64,000 bases of DNA from Beaufortia kweichowensis (taxonomy: Eukaryota; Chordata; Actinopteri; Cypriniformes; Gastromyzontidae), in NCBI GenBank assembly GCA_019155185.1, contig CM032802.1, forward strand, positions 2,302,501-2,366,500, in the 5' to 3' direction. This document shows positions 1-13,789 of this stretch, in pieces. Numbering within the stretch: position 1 is the stretch's first letter; each line of letters opens with the position of its first letter. A model generated the notes under the pieces. The model had not been told where the DNA came from, ran no database searches, and saw nothing but the letters and a program-made list of their open reading frames with translations. Position numbers and translations under genes: made by a program.

Positions 1-110
1 ATTTACAGTGCATGGTACGTTAAAAAGCAGCATGGTGATGATGACACTGTACTTTTCAAACAGGCTTTTAGCGGTAAGATTTAGCGGTGCAAATGTGCAT
101 AGGTGTGTAC

Positions 111-274
111 CTGTCATATAAAGCCCTTAAGCCTAGCAGCAGTACTGCTACAGGTATAGTGATGTAAAGGTGGGACACACGGGCGTAGATATGCCCCTCA
201 CCATCCTGTAAGTCCGCCCATGTCACAGGCCTCGGTAACCAAAGCCGATCCCACCAAAACCACTCACTAAGCAT
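111..274 (-). CDS. cers3: Ceramide synthase, first coding exon (partial gene, leaves window at left)
   Basis: Ceramide synthases are multipass ER enzymes that N-acylate sphingoid bases with acyl-CoA. The exon encodes 54 codons plus two bases, starting at the ATG at 272-274. The peptide begins MLSEWFWWDRLWLP, continues with TWADLQDGEGHIYARVSHLY, and then runs into a hydrophobic stretch (ITIPVAVLLLGLRALYD) that is the first membrane segment. This is the diagnostic N-terminus of the CERS family. A good acceptor (ttttcccag) lies just 5' of the ATG and a donor (AG|gtacac) at 110. The remaining exons (homeobox-like and TLC domains) lie beyond the left edge; I see nothing codable in 1-110. The choice of cers3 rests on the SHLY-TIP wording and on the 15q-type neighbours minar1 and cfap161. 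Other CERS paralogues remain possible. Confidence 0.8.
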
Positions 275-278
275 TGCC

Positions 279-3200
279 CTGGGAAAACACACAATAATGT
301 TTCGTCAACCATTCAGGTTTGACTGAGCCAGTAACTGTGCCTGCTGGTAAATACCACAAAAGTGTCTTATATAAATATAAATTATTCTGAATTTATTCTA
401 TTATTTTCCTTAGAGGAAAGTGTTGTACAGTTCTAAGATCCTTATCATGCAAAACCTGCAGGTTCAGGTAAATTCAAAGCAGATACTAAAGTCCATCATT
501 TATAATGCAGTATATATCTACATTGGAAAGTTTTCTCAGGTAACTTAAAAATGTGCTTCATGCATTTTATCAACATTATCTGGTTTTATTAGATCAGAAA
601 TACAACTTTTTATGACTGAATCCTCAGTAGGTAATAAAATGAATTGGGTAATGAATTAGATAATACCTGAATTAGGTAATAAAAGTTGTGCTTAGGGATA
701 CGATTAAGTTAAAAACAGGTAAGGTAAAAACAACATGGACATGTATTTACTTTTTACAGTGTATCCAAGCAACCTCACGTCACATCAAACATTACTAGAA
801 CATTCTGAGCCAGTTAATGTTTTTGTTGTTTCTTTTTTTATTAGTAAAACCCAGTGGCAAAATGTGTTTGCCCAAATTACAATGAAGTGCATTTGTTGTT
901 GATATGTTTGACAGTGTGAGAAATATTTGTGGGAGCCAGACTTGATAAATAAAAGATAATTGACATAGAAATGAACGTACCGTTTCATCCAGGTATATGT
1001 GTGCATGCCCACAAAAAAGTTGAAAACAAGTTTGAACAGCTCTAAAATAAAGCCAGTTAGTGCACTTCATTGTGACTTAGTGAGTCTCGCTGGGAGCATC
1101 TAACGGCAGTACTGATCCAAACTTACATAATGTGATTTAGGTCCATTGTCAGCCCAAGTGAGCCAGTCTAGACTGGAACAATGGTATCTAATGGCGCTAC
1201 TACAAAACACAACAATAAAATACTTTCTCCATCCAATAAATTAAGCAGTGCTGTGTCGGTCATGCATAGAAGTGCTCACGTTACAATATAAATACTTACT
1301 GCAGATGGTTTGTTGTTGCCATGACGCACAGGCATGTATAATGTTGCAAAGACTTGACAGAGAAAAATAACACAAGTTAAATAGAAACATTCTTACCTTC
1401 TTTTCCCCTTTTCAGTCCAAACACAAGGCAGATTGATGATGGTGACTTGTTTCTACACACTTCTGTCCTGTTTTTGCCTGTGTTTTCTTTCACAGGTACA
1501 CCTTTAGACAAATCCTCCCGAGTTCTAGGTAGTGGAGAAACAAACTCATACACACACACACACACACACTTTCACTGAATACCTCAACCCTCCACAAAGA
1601 GCTCATTGAACGCTTGAGAGAGTGTGTGTGTGTCTTGAAAGGGGGTAATAGAATGGGAAATATGGGAGGGGCCACAGTCACCTCAGGTAGAGAGAGAGAG
1701 AGAGAGAGAGAGAGGAGATGAACCTTGAAATATTACCTGCCCTAAACAAGTTAATAACTCACAGAGAGAATAAGGGAATATAAAGAACGCTCTGTTTAAT
1801 ATTATGACCTGAAGTCATTGTTTTCTGTTCTATGCGTTTTTGGCAGATGTTTTTAACTTTTTAACACTTTCAGGCTATACATTGTACATGTTTGTCTTGT
1901 ACTGTTCACGTTTTTAAGACTGTGAAATGCATGAATACATTCTTTTTTAAACATTTGATTAGAAAGCAACAAATAAAAAAATTATCAGAATTTTTATAAG
2001 AATGTGTGCTGGATTCATCTGAACTGCTGTATTTGGAATAATCATAAACAGTATAATAGGAATTTCTTACATATGATATTCATAACATTGCATCATAATA
2101 GGGCTATATCACAATAAGGAAATTACAATTGTTGACATGATACAATAACCATGTAGGGCACCTATAGTATTTAAAAATATTTTTAAAGAAAATTTTTCAG
2201 GATCTTAAAACTCTTAAAACTTTCACAGGACCTCATCTGATAAGTTCTGGTGTATTTCTTAGGATTGGCTCCAAATTCAGATACATCCCATTACTGTTTT
2301 CTGTTAAACAAGATTAAATGCATAAACACAACACAGATCTTTACTAAGTAAAGGCCCATTACTCCACCAGCACAAACTAGTATATGTATAACTTTCAGCA
2401 GTTTCCTCTTATCCTTATTCTGTCTAACCATGCTGTCCTGTGTCTCCATCTAGTGGCGGAAATGAAATGAAGAAATGAAGTTGCACTACAGGTAAGAAAG
2501 ACTTTTTCCTTTCCATTTTTATTATGAATAGTAATCATGTTTTCTTTTTATATTATCAAAATATTGTCAAAGTTTCTCAAGACCTATAGAAATAACATGG
2601 ACGTGGATGCTTGTTTGTAGCTGATTGATCTCATGTAGCACAATGCATATCATACAGACAGGAGAATATACTTTGGACATGTACACACTGCAGCTAAAAT
2701 CACTTAAAGAGCTTAAAGAAACCAATATCAGCTCAACGGTCATCAAGATGTGTTATTGCAGATGTCCAGTCTTTATTTATCTCAAAGGAAAACAAACCAA
2801 TAATAAACATGCCTCATCTTGCACTTATTAATGTACCAGTCCAACTCCAAACATTAAATATGGCTGTCATTTCCAAGTCTTTGCAGTGTGCACATGCCCA
2901 GTCTGTACTCATTTATTTGTTATTGTTAGTCAGTGGCGAAAATTATGATTCCTGGGTCTATATCTTGATCCCTGAAAACATATTCACAGTGAATATAACA
3001 TGCTTTACATGAACTTAAGCATCGCTAGCATAGTGTTACATAGACTTTGTTTAAAATACTACAGTATGGCCATTAGAATTGTAAGCAACTAATATTCACT
3101 TATTGGTAAGTAATTGGCTTTGCATTCATTGCATGTCTTATGAATCCACTTAAACATCACATCATGTCATGTAATGAGCTTGCTAACCAGCAAGTAACAT

Positions 3201-3791
3201 GCTAACTTGCCATGTGGATGAGACACTACAGATGTGTTCGTTTCCACCGAAGACAAACAGACAATTTCACAACTTGGCTTGGACTTAATAGGTTCACATT
3301 AAACAACTCGTGACAGAACAACATCACAAAATGAACGTTCAACTGGCTGAGTAACAAATCTGTATGGACTGCAATGCCCTTTGGCCCATATTCCCAAGCG
3401 TCTCTCCTCTTAACTCTTCAGGTTCAAGAGGTTAGGTTAATGAGATTTAGTATGTGTGTCTGTACAGGTGTTTGCATGTGAAACACAGAATGGCAAGTCA
3501 CAGTATAAGACAATGTTTAAGAGTCATTGAGCTCGAGAAGAATACCATAATATCCAGAATGCACAAACATGGCTGCACTTGGCCACTTGGGTTAATCAGG
3601 TTAGCAACCGCAAGAACCTCCACCAAGCCATCAACAATTTGCGTCCCTCCCGAATCTCTGATGACGGTCTTTCAGTCATCAATGAGAATTTATTGAATCA
3701 GAGATGTGTTGCTGATGGCATGGGTTTGCTGGCACTGAAAGAGTTGGATGCAAGGTGCTAAAGATGTGGAGCATTTCTCCACTTTTTCCAC
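279..3791. other. Intergenic stretch between cers3 and ano2
   Basis: No gene recognised. It should contain the 5' leader exon(s) and promoter of the ceramide synthase and the 3' UTR of ano2, but I cannot place their ends. It holds a short CA/TG tract near 1550-1570 and a GA tract near 1689-1714. ORFs of 60-90 codons here have no family resemblance. AATAAA signals for the minus strand occur (for example tttatt near 3688), but none can be assigned confidently to ano2. Confidence 0.5.
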
Positions 3792-4922
3792 TCATACGGG
3801 AGGGTAGCGTTTGAGCTCACTGGGTGAAGGGGGAATCTGTTCATTGAGGTGTGTAAAGGTGATGGAGTGGCTAGGTCTGGCTGTCGTCTCCCCGGCAGTC
3901 TCTGATCCTCGGTATTTCGGAGGAAGAGTCTGACACCGCCCCTTGGCTTTGGAGCCTGGATCACGGGGTGGAAGCCCTTTCGTTGCGATTCCCAACAGCT
4001 CTGGTTTGGAGGGAGGCCGTGGTAATCCTGTTGACTGGCTGCCCACAAGCTCTGGTTTAGAAGGAGGACGTGGCAAGACTGTTGAAAGGCCGCCTGCAAG
4101 CTCTGGTCTGGATGATGGACGAGGAAGTGCTGTCGAATGGCTGCTTGTGAGCTCTGGCTTTGATGGCGAGCGGGGCAGCGATGCCACTTCAGTTCCTGTG
4201 GAATCCTTTTTAAATTGGAGATGTAACGGCACAGGTGTTTGGCTCTCAGGTGGCTCATTTGTTGACAGCGCTTTAGGGACTTTCCATGTGAGCTCGCTAG
4301 GAGATGGAGGAAGCTTTTGGTCGAAGTGTGTGTATGTGGTGGAGTGGCTCGGTCTGGTTAAACCCTCATCAGATCCTCTGTACCTTGAAGGAAGGGTTCG
4401 GCAACGGCTCTTACCTTTGAAATGTGTATCTGCAGGCGGTGGCCCTTTCAAATCTAACTCTTGATACAAGAATAGTGAGTCTGAATGAACAGAATATTCT
4501 GAGTGAAGATCTACAGCTGTGGTCGGTGAGTCAACATGACAAGGTATTTCAGACAGGGACACTACAGTTGTATTTTCAGATTGAGGGTTATCATCACATG
4601 GATCACTGGTGGATGCTGTAGGTTGCTCTGAGGGTTGTTCCTCTGGCTCCTCCTCCTCATTCTTCAGTTCTTCCTCTGATTGGCTTAGCATCACTCCACC
4701 GCAGACAGGCGGCTCATCTGGTGGTTCCTCGTCTAAACTTTTGTCACCTACATCAGCGTTAGTAGTTGACAGGGATTGTGAATGGGTGCACTTCTTGTCC
4801 GTCTCCTCAGTGAGTAGAAGATCCAACAGGAGCGTGTTCTCCTTCTTCAGCTGCTCCTTTAGGGAGCGAGGCACGTCTGGGATCAGCCATGCCACGAGCA
4901 TACTGAGGAACATGGCCAAGTT
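3792..4922 (-). other. ano2: ano2 last coding exon: end of TM10 and extended Pro/Ser-rich tail
   Basis: The exon begins NLAMFLSMLVAWLIPDVP (end of TM10) and then reads about 355 more residues, acidic at first (EEELKNEEEEPEEQ) and then Pro/Ser/Thr-rich and low complexity. It contains two related modules of about 38-42 residues. Module A (about 4291-4405) has RCRTLPSRYRGS and SHSTTYTHFDQ-PPSPSEL. Module B (about 3813-3938) has RCQTLPPKYRGS and SHSITFTHLNE-PPSPSEL. Between them lie four tandem 17-residue repeats with core PRPPSKPEL. Human ANO2 has a much shorter tail after this point. Open for 376 codons with a single TGA at 3792-3794, so I treat it as genuinely coding. Confidence 0.85.
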
Positions 4923-5881
4923 CTAAATCACAAACATAGATAAAAGCAAACATTTCATGTCAGTGATCTCTGTGGTGTCAAGTTTAACACTTATTATAAT
5001 ACTTTTGAAACAGCTTTTTATCCTTTGTATTTACTGTTTGATGAGTAACAATTATTTTCAGTGTCCCAGATGCTGTCAATAAACAAAACACACGTATAAT
5101 AACTAGTCATGAGACGCATGATAACCAGTAAGATTCAACATTATAAACGCGCCGCCATATTTGAATCTAAATAATCTGTAAAAAAAGCTTCATTGCTTTC
5201 TCTACCAATCATGTTGTTTAGCTTCAGAAGACATTTATTAACCTACTGGTGTCATTAACATGATACATGTATGTGCTTTTCGGGTTTTTCTGTAGTTTTA
5301 AACACTACAAAATTTTAAGCACAACATAAATGTATTAATTTATGTTCAGCTGAAGAAAGGAAGTCATATCTGTGGTGGTATGAAGATGAGTAAATTATAT
5401 TAGGGTAAACTTCTCCTTCAAGCTATTTAACCAACAATATTTCTTGAACAACAAGTACAGATAGAACTACAGCTTAAGATAACAGCAGTCAAAAAACTGA
5501 CCTGGAAAAAAATCACAAATGCCAGCCGTGCAGCGAGCACAGACCAGTATTGCTTAGAAAGCTGGTAAGACTCCAGAGACCAGGGAGGATCTCGGTAATC
5601 TTTGTACCTATGAAGAAAAGGATTTGTTGTAAAGATATTAGGAAACTAGTAAACAAATGTGTGTATGCATGTGCACTTGTGTGTTGTGTTTACCTGCAAA
5701 TACGGAGTTGCCGGTCAAAGTCTGTGTCGTGCGGGGCGGTACCAGGTTTAAAGTTGCTTGTGTCGAAATAAGCCAATGTATGGTTGGTAAAACCATGCAT
5801 GGTACCCGTCTCACTATACAAATACTGATACACCATCCGAGGAATGAACTCTGATGTAAAGGAGATCACAAATGCCTTGAG

Positions 5882-5933
<52 letters not shown>

Positions 5934-8900
5934 CTTAAAACCCTTTGAACAGACAGACCAATAAAAATAAAATAAAATAAATTTAAATGTAGTTTGTGTG
6001 AATTTACTAAATAGTTGCAGCAATTTTGCACACAATATTTTGATGCAAAAATCTTGTATGTTATCTGCAGTTTACACTGAAATAATACTGCGGCATCAGA
6101 ACAGCAATTCAGTGTATGCAATTCATTTTAGACACTTACATTTGTAATGACTGCAAACTTGCTGATTCCACTCAAGATGTTGTACCATATGCCTAAAGAA
6201 GGAGAGATATATATAAATGAAAGTCTGAGCAAACTATGGTAAAAAAATTCACGTTATGTAAAAATATGAGCAAGATATTTGTTGATACGTTTCATACCAA
6301 TCTCTTTAGCACTGACAGCGTCAGGTCTGCGTATTTCAGTGACAAATTTTGCCGCATCAAGACGGATTTCAATGACGTTATTAAGCAGAGCGAAGACGGG
6401 TGCCAGCGGGAAGGAAGCCACAAAGAGCGTGACAAATCCATACTGAATAACTGCAGACAAGCAAACACACATGCATACATGAAGGGCGTCTTTGATCAAA
6501 CCCATTTCCTCAGAATCATTGTAGGACGTTGAAAATGTCATCTAATTATAAACTATAAAACAGCAGTGTTTATAGATAAGGGGCTGGCAAAATGTTTGAC
6601 ATTTTTAATTGTTCCTGGTAATCCAAAATCTAGACTGAAAAGCATCAGTGGTGCAGAAGGACTGCACTAAGCTAACTGAACCGTGCAGCGTCGTGACCAA
6701 ATAATGACCAACTGCAGAGCGTACCAATTTGCCAAGCTCTGTTCAAATTGCCTGGCACCATCCGGTCAAAACTGGTCTGTGTTTTAGGCCTTACAAGTCA
6801 ATTAATTCACTCTTTGCTTTTCAGTGTCAGTGCTGTTTTATCCCATTTTGGGGTGTTTATTTCTTTAAACAGTTCGCAGATGAATAAGACTGTCTGTGAG
6901 ACTACAAAAAGGATTACTGCAAGAATTATTCATGGACGGGATTTCAAAATATACAGCTACATAAAATATACAGCCCAGTCGCCTCTCTACATGCTTTTAT
7001 GTTATGCTGATTGTGTTCTTTAAACAAAGCATGTGCATAAAAGTTGTGGACATAATTATTACTAAACAAGGGCTTAGAATTGTGGTTCTGAAATTCTTTC
7101 AAACTATTCGTAGAGACTTAATTTAAGCAGAGTAACACAAAGATGTTGAGAGATGATGAGTTCTTGAGATGTTTGAGAACTTACCCATCTCCATATACTC
7201 TGGGCTCAAGCCCTCATAGGGTTCCAGGTCGTAATCCAAATCCCAGCGCTGTGGTTCTCGCTTTGAATCTTTGTCCTCCTCATCCGCCGCTCCTTCTTTC
7301 TCCTCCTTATATACGCGATACATCTTTTTCAGCTTCCTGTGTGAATGTAACAACATCAGGAGTGTTTCCTTTAGCTTAGAAGAGCATAGCAGTAGCAACA
7401 CCAAGGTCATGGGTTCGATCCCAGGGATTGCACATGCCATAAAGAATGTATTGTACAACTGGATAAAAGCATCTGCCAAATGCGTACAGTAAATGTGCTT
7501 GCAAATATAACGTTAAACAAACAAGCAGAAAAATAGTACTTCTGTTCCTCCCTGTACTCTGCTTAAAAGCATAGTTCACCCAAAAATAATTATTTTATTA
7601 TTTCCTCATCCTCATGTCATATCAAACCTGTATTACTTTCTTGCTTCAGCAGAACACATAAGAAGATATTTTGCAAAACGCTGGTTACCAGCAGCCATTC
7701 ACTTTTATAGTATGAACACAGGGTACAATGGAGGTCAATGGGTGCCGGTAACCAACGTTTTGCAAAATATCTTCTTTTGTATTTCAACAGGGTTTGAATG
7801 ACATAAGGGTGAAAAAATTATGACAATTTTTATTTTTGGATAAACTATCCCTTTACGTAAACTCAAACAGTGTTGCAAATTTCCTCTAATGGAATAGAGG
7901 TACCTTTTACAATCAGAAAATTAGTTAAGGGACTGCAGGGAGGACTGTGTGTGCATGTGTGTGTGCAACGCTTACGGAATGGCAATTTCGAACACGTTGT
8001 TCTGAATAAGCTGCTTCCCCAGCATAATGATGCCCAGCTGAATACACACTTCAATAAGACAGCCACCTGGAGAACACTGTAGCAGAAACACACACATGTA
8101 CAAGCAAAGTAGTTAAATCATGTTGACACGCTAAGGGCAAACTGTATTATTGCTTTATTAATTACCTCCTCCATGCGGAAATCCTTAAAGACATAAACAT
8201 AGTCACCAGGACGACCGGCAAACCTAAGTTAGCAGATCACAGTTATGGTGGATTTTTTTACAGTAACATATTCTTTGAATAGTTGATGCTGGACATGCCA
8301 CATTCTAACACAACAGACACACAACACTATGTATAATGTATAGACACAACACAACAGTTTTGGAATTATTAATTTATAGCTGTAAAATTGCATGTGACTT
8401 TTCAAAAATATATTAAAAATATACAAAATATTTATAATTTCATACCTTCAAAAGTGAAAAATGTAGTACAAAAATAAAAAAATTTTTTTGAAATGATACT
8501 GTTTCAATATATACTGTAGTCATAAATCGCATATTTAGCACAGGAAAAATAAAAAAGTACAATAGAAAAATGTTAACACTTTACAATATGGTTGTATTTA
8601 GTAAATTCATTAGTGATCATAAACTAACAATAAACTATAGTTTTTGGCATTTATTTATGTTTGTTAAAAATCCAACCTTATTGTAAAGTGTTACCAGAAA
8701 AACTACTCATGGAGTAGCAAAATACTATCTTGCATACTGCCATTTGTTTTTGTAAAAGAAGAAGAATGTTTTGTAAAATATTGTAGTTGTAATGTACATT
8801 TACACTGTAAATTTTCAGTGCTCATTAAAAGTATTTGTAAAACAAATGTTCAACATAAAGTGATACTGTACACACAGTATAAACAAACACAACATGTGTA

Positions 8901-11900
8901 ACATCACAAAACCGTAGTTTACAGGACAGACACACAACACTACAATATACAGGGTAGACGCACAACACAACGATATACAGGATAGACGCACAACACTACA
9001 ATATACAGGGTAGACGCACAACACTACGATATACAGGGTAGACGCACAACACTACAATATACAGGATAGACACACAACAATATACAGGATAGACACACAA
9101 CACAACAATATACAGGATAGACACACAACACTACAATATACAGGGTAGACGCACAACACAACAATATACAGGATAGACGCACAACACTACAATATACAGG
9201 ATAGATAACACTACAAATACAGGGTAGGGTAGACTTTACAACACTACGATATACAGGATAGACACACAACAATATACAGGATAGATGCACAACACTACAA
9301 TATACAGGATAGACACACAACAATATACAGGATAGACACACAACACTACAATATACAGGATAGATGCACAACACTATGATGAAGACATACAATATGTCAC
9401 TACATTGTATACACACAACACTACAACACTACTGAAAGCACACAACATTACAGAATGTTTCAGTCCATTGGACATAATAAATGGCCACAAGTACAGTCCA
9501 TTAATTCAATCAATACAACAGAGATACATTATGTAGTCAGTTGTCATTTTACCTGCCCTTAAAGAATGCCACATAGAAGACAGGAGCAAATGCATTCATG
9601 CTCTTCAGTAAAAAAGCTTTCAAGATCACATGCTCCTCGAATGTTGATTCAGTCTTTGGAATCTCTGGAAGATTAATCACACATTTACAATCATCATTAT
9701 TGTTATTATGCCACACACGTTCTGTCTTTTTGTCAGAACACACAGACACACACCAAGCTCAGTAATCCAGGCTGCTATGGCTCCATAGATCTCATCCAGC
9801 ACCAAAACCACCAGCAAGTTGATGATGACAGCTGTGGTCGTCACGGTTACACGCACATTGGCCTTTGCCTCGTGATCAGGGTTCATTGACATAACAGCGA
9901 AAACGATGATTCGGTACAGAATCACTCCAGAGACAGCGGAGAACGTGACCCCAACCTGACAGAGCGACAAACAGTATTGACACAACATAAAAACGTAGAA
10001 GAAACATTAGGTGTAATTAGGTTAAAGAGTCTCACCATGAGAAGGATGGAGGATATGTTCATGCAGAATCCTGGCAGGCGGTCCCTCCATGACAGAGACT
10101 CTGAGGCAAACTACAAAAGCAATGTGATATTACTTGATATGTCATGATACACATTAATGCATGATACTGGTTATATCATGATACATTATTTGACAAATGA
10201 AACAAACATTTACAATTTTTAATAACATTTGTAATATTTTTAAAAACATTTAGCGTTTAATGAAACCTTCTGTATGTAATTAAATTTATCTCTAAATTGA
10301 ATAAATAGGTCTAAATAATAAAGCTAATTTTTTTAAATCAAACGGAATTAAGAAAGCTAAACCCTAAGAGCGAACATATTAAAGAAATAAAGGCACAAAA
10401 TTTAAAACAAATAGAATTAAACAGACATCATATTGTAAAAACAGCTGCCAATATCTTAAATTTTGTGTTGTGTTATGTTGCTTTATGGTTACATTCCTAA
10501 CCTTTCTATCTTTTGTCACTATAAGATACCATTAAGAATGCATTGATGTGGAAATTTTGGTGATAACAACAAGCATCTACCGTTCTGTCTGGCATATAGA
10601 AAAATATGTTGTTATTCGGTTTGATTAGTGAAAAGCCGGACATTATTTGCTTCTAATTAGTGGTCATACTAACTACTACATTTTGCTGTAACGATATCTG
10701 ACATGTTAATCGTATTTACAAACATATTTAAGCAAATATGCACTGTTCATTAATGAAGCATTCATCATATTTCAACACATTTCTGTTAAAGGGCATAGCA
10801 TCAATAACAGTGATGTTTATTGTGCAAAATGTTAATAGTGAGAGTAATTTCATTGTGTTGTCGTGAACAGTCCCGATTCAAAACCCCCACACATAAAATG
10901 TGAATTAAAACAGACGCTCGTACACACACATACACAGTCAACATGTGTCTTTGATTAGAGGAAGGACACCACACTAACTTGCGTGTTTTAATCCAGCTCT
11001 GGCTCTAATCCTGCATAATCTAGTGTGGAATACCCAGAGAGGTAATCTGCTTTCAGTGGCGTGTGTAGCAAGCGTGTACGCGAAAGCTAGTGTTTGAGCG
11101 CGTGCTTGTGTTGCGTGTGCGCAGCGGAGGTCTGACACGCCGCACAAGGGCACGATAACAGTAACAAAAATCCACAAAATCACATCAAGTGAAACTGCAA
11201 CCAAACTGCTCATTTCAGACGGGTAAAACGTAGAGCAATCTGTGCGAACTGTCTAATTAATTACATAGTGCAAATGAACGAGAGAAGATAAGACGACGCT
11301 TAGGGGGCAGGTGGGCTCCGGCGGGGGTCAGTTTTGTGACCACTCCGTAGTGGAGATATAACTGCATTATCCCTGAAGCCCCGCCTCTTCTGGTTAAGTT
11401 GATTAGCTCTCTCTGTCATAAACAGACTCGCTGTAAACTCTCACATTATGTCCCCATCCCTCCCTCCTCACCGGTGACTGGCCTCCTTTAGCAGACAGGA
11501 GCTTCTCTCTTCCCTTATCATCTGTTCCCGTGTCCGGCTGTGACACAGAGCAGAGATTAAAAGCATGACACACACATTGTTTTTTATCATTTTGTCTCAA
11601 CTACCTGGAAACATTGTAGTGTGAGGACTGAAATCTCTTCCAGGTATTCCAGCTCAATGAGTTTTAATAATTTTACGTCATAGAAGGGATATAATAAGAC
11701 TGCAGTATAAATTTAGTCATTGCCAAACCATGCATTGTGAAAACACATTTGTGAACTTTACACTAATCAATAATGTTTATACGAGGGCTGTTGTCAAAAG
11801 AAGGACAATTGGAAAATGGGTGGGGGTCCTGAATAGTTTATTGCCCCTGAATAGTTTTTGCCCCAGGCCACTATTTTAGGAATAAAAGCTGTTTATATAG

Positions 11901-12088
11901 TCTTGGGTCGTGATTGACAGGCTTAAATGAACAAGCATCTTTTTTTACTCCATATAGAAACTGTGTGATTTACTGTACCTCATCCTTCTTCTTATTCTTT
12001 GCTTTCTTCTGTTGTTTCTTAAGAAGAAAGTCTTCATATGCCGGCCGCAGCTCATTCTGAGACATAGATATTTATAATGTTAGTTCAA

Positions 12089-12163
<75 letters not shown>

Positions 12164-13757
12164 AAGAGCTGTAATTTAGGACTACATTGAAAAGCACCAA
12201 CAGCAAGTTGAGGATGACACACGCACACACTTAGGCTTATACACAAGCAAAAATTTCTCCATAGTAACTGGATTCACAAAACAGACACATTTAGAAATAA
12301 TTATCTTGCTTCCGCATAAAATCATTAATTTCTTCAAGCACTGAAAAACCACCCAGTGCCTAAAGCAAAGCAGTAAATGGAGGGCAATATGCGTTTAAGC
12401 GGGTAAATATCGGAGGACTTGGTCAATTTTTTTGCTGCCAGCTGGTGGCGCTATGACTAACTGAATATTGGCATTGAGATATCTTTAAAATGTAAAGTTT
12501 GGGGCAGTTTGGACATTGTAAGTTACAGCAACTTCTTGTTTTAAAACATCAAACTTTGTCAGGCCTTCACAGACAGACCCTTAAACGAAGACTCTTCACA
12601 ATTTAGCATCGCAAAGGCTTTAAATGAGACCAAATATCAGTTTAATGACATTTGCACAAAAATTGGAGAGGAAATTAAAAATAGCTGAATTCCTGCTAGG
12701 TTTAGAGCAAGGCTGTGAGAGACTTTTCTGTATGTGTTGTTATGATATACAAGTCTAGTAACCTTTTTACATGTATGTGACATTTCAAAGATGTCGAGCC
12801 ATTTTTCCACATCTAATTTTAAAACCTGTACCAGATGTATATTTTCACCACTTCCGAGCCGTTGACTTTTTGAGCATACTAATTTACGATACCAAATGTG
12901 TTTTGAGTAAATTCACAAAAATGATTATCTGTACGGTGTGGTCAGGATTATGGCTTTGGGGTTAATGGTATACAATCATGGTAAAGGATTCATTGGCACA
13001 CACGTTACTACAAAGTTAATCCACTGTAAATCTCTCCTCCTGTTATAATTCAGGGCCTATTCATCAAACACCGTCACCATGGATTCAGATGCAGTATTTA
13101 CTATCCCGCTGTGCAGAAAATCACAAATAAAGGAAACAGAAAGAGCACAAGGGAGGGGGAATAGCAAAAGACAGAAACATGGTGTGGGTTTGATTGTGCC
13201 ACAGAGAGAGAAAAAGAGAGCGAGGGATGGAGATGCTGATCATGTACCTCAGCTCTGTCCTATTGGTCAGCATCAAAGCAAAGAAAAACATACATGAATA
13301 ACATCAGTAAATAAAACTACATTTGCTTAAAAAATTATTCATATTAATAAATTAACAATAAAAATGTTGAAAACCAATTTCATCTATTGGTTCTAAAATA
13401 GTAAAGAGTTCATGTATGTGAAATTTCACCATCTTTATAATCACATAATTTAATAGTTTCTTCGAAGAAAACAGAAGATAAAAACACTGCAGTGTCTGAA
13501 TCTATTCCACATAACAATAACATCCCTCTTCATGAGCACAATTAACTAAAAATCATACAGTTTACAAAAAATCTCTGAATGCCCTGAGCGAGAAACGGTA
13601 ATCAATGAGGCAAAGCTTTGTAAAGAATGAATTGATCATTATGTTGGTTTACATCAGCTTGACACTCATGATCTCAATGGAGTCCAGCTGAGAGCTCAGT
13701 TTCTCATCCAATCAGTTCAATGCCTTGACACAATCTCATTACTCACACATGTCCCAT

Positions 13758-13789
<32 letters not shown>

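Noticed and set aside
3943..4926. Plus-strand ORFs opposite the last ano2 exon
   Set aside because: Shadows of the coding minisatellite and the low-complexity tail on the other strand.
7405..7430. tRNA gene suggested by the ggttcgatccc B-box
   Set aside because: No cloverleaf or acceptor stem; several diverged copies share the same 3' tail, so it is a SINE family.
8929..9372. Array resembling a CRISPR
   Set aside because: Adjacent units without unique spacers, in a vertebrate intron.
8815..9416. Minus-strand repetitive ORFs (YCSVV-type)
   Set aside because: Translation of the minisatellite within an ano2 intron; no splice signals or family match.
10974..11213. Possible nested gene with N-terminal hydrophobic segment
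   Set aside because: Short, Ala/Arg-rich after the first 25 residues, with no homology or clear splice partners. Kept only as a GC-rich island.
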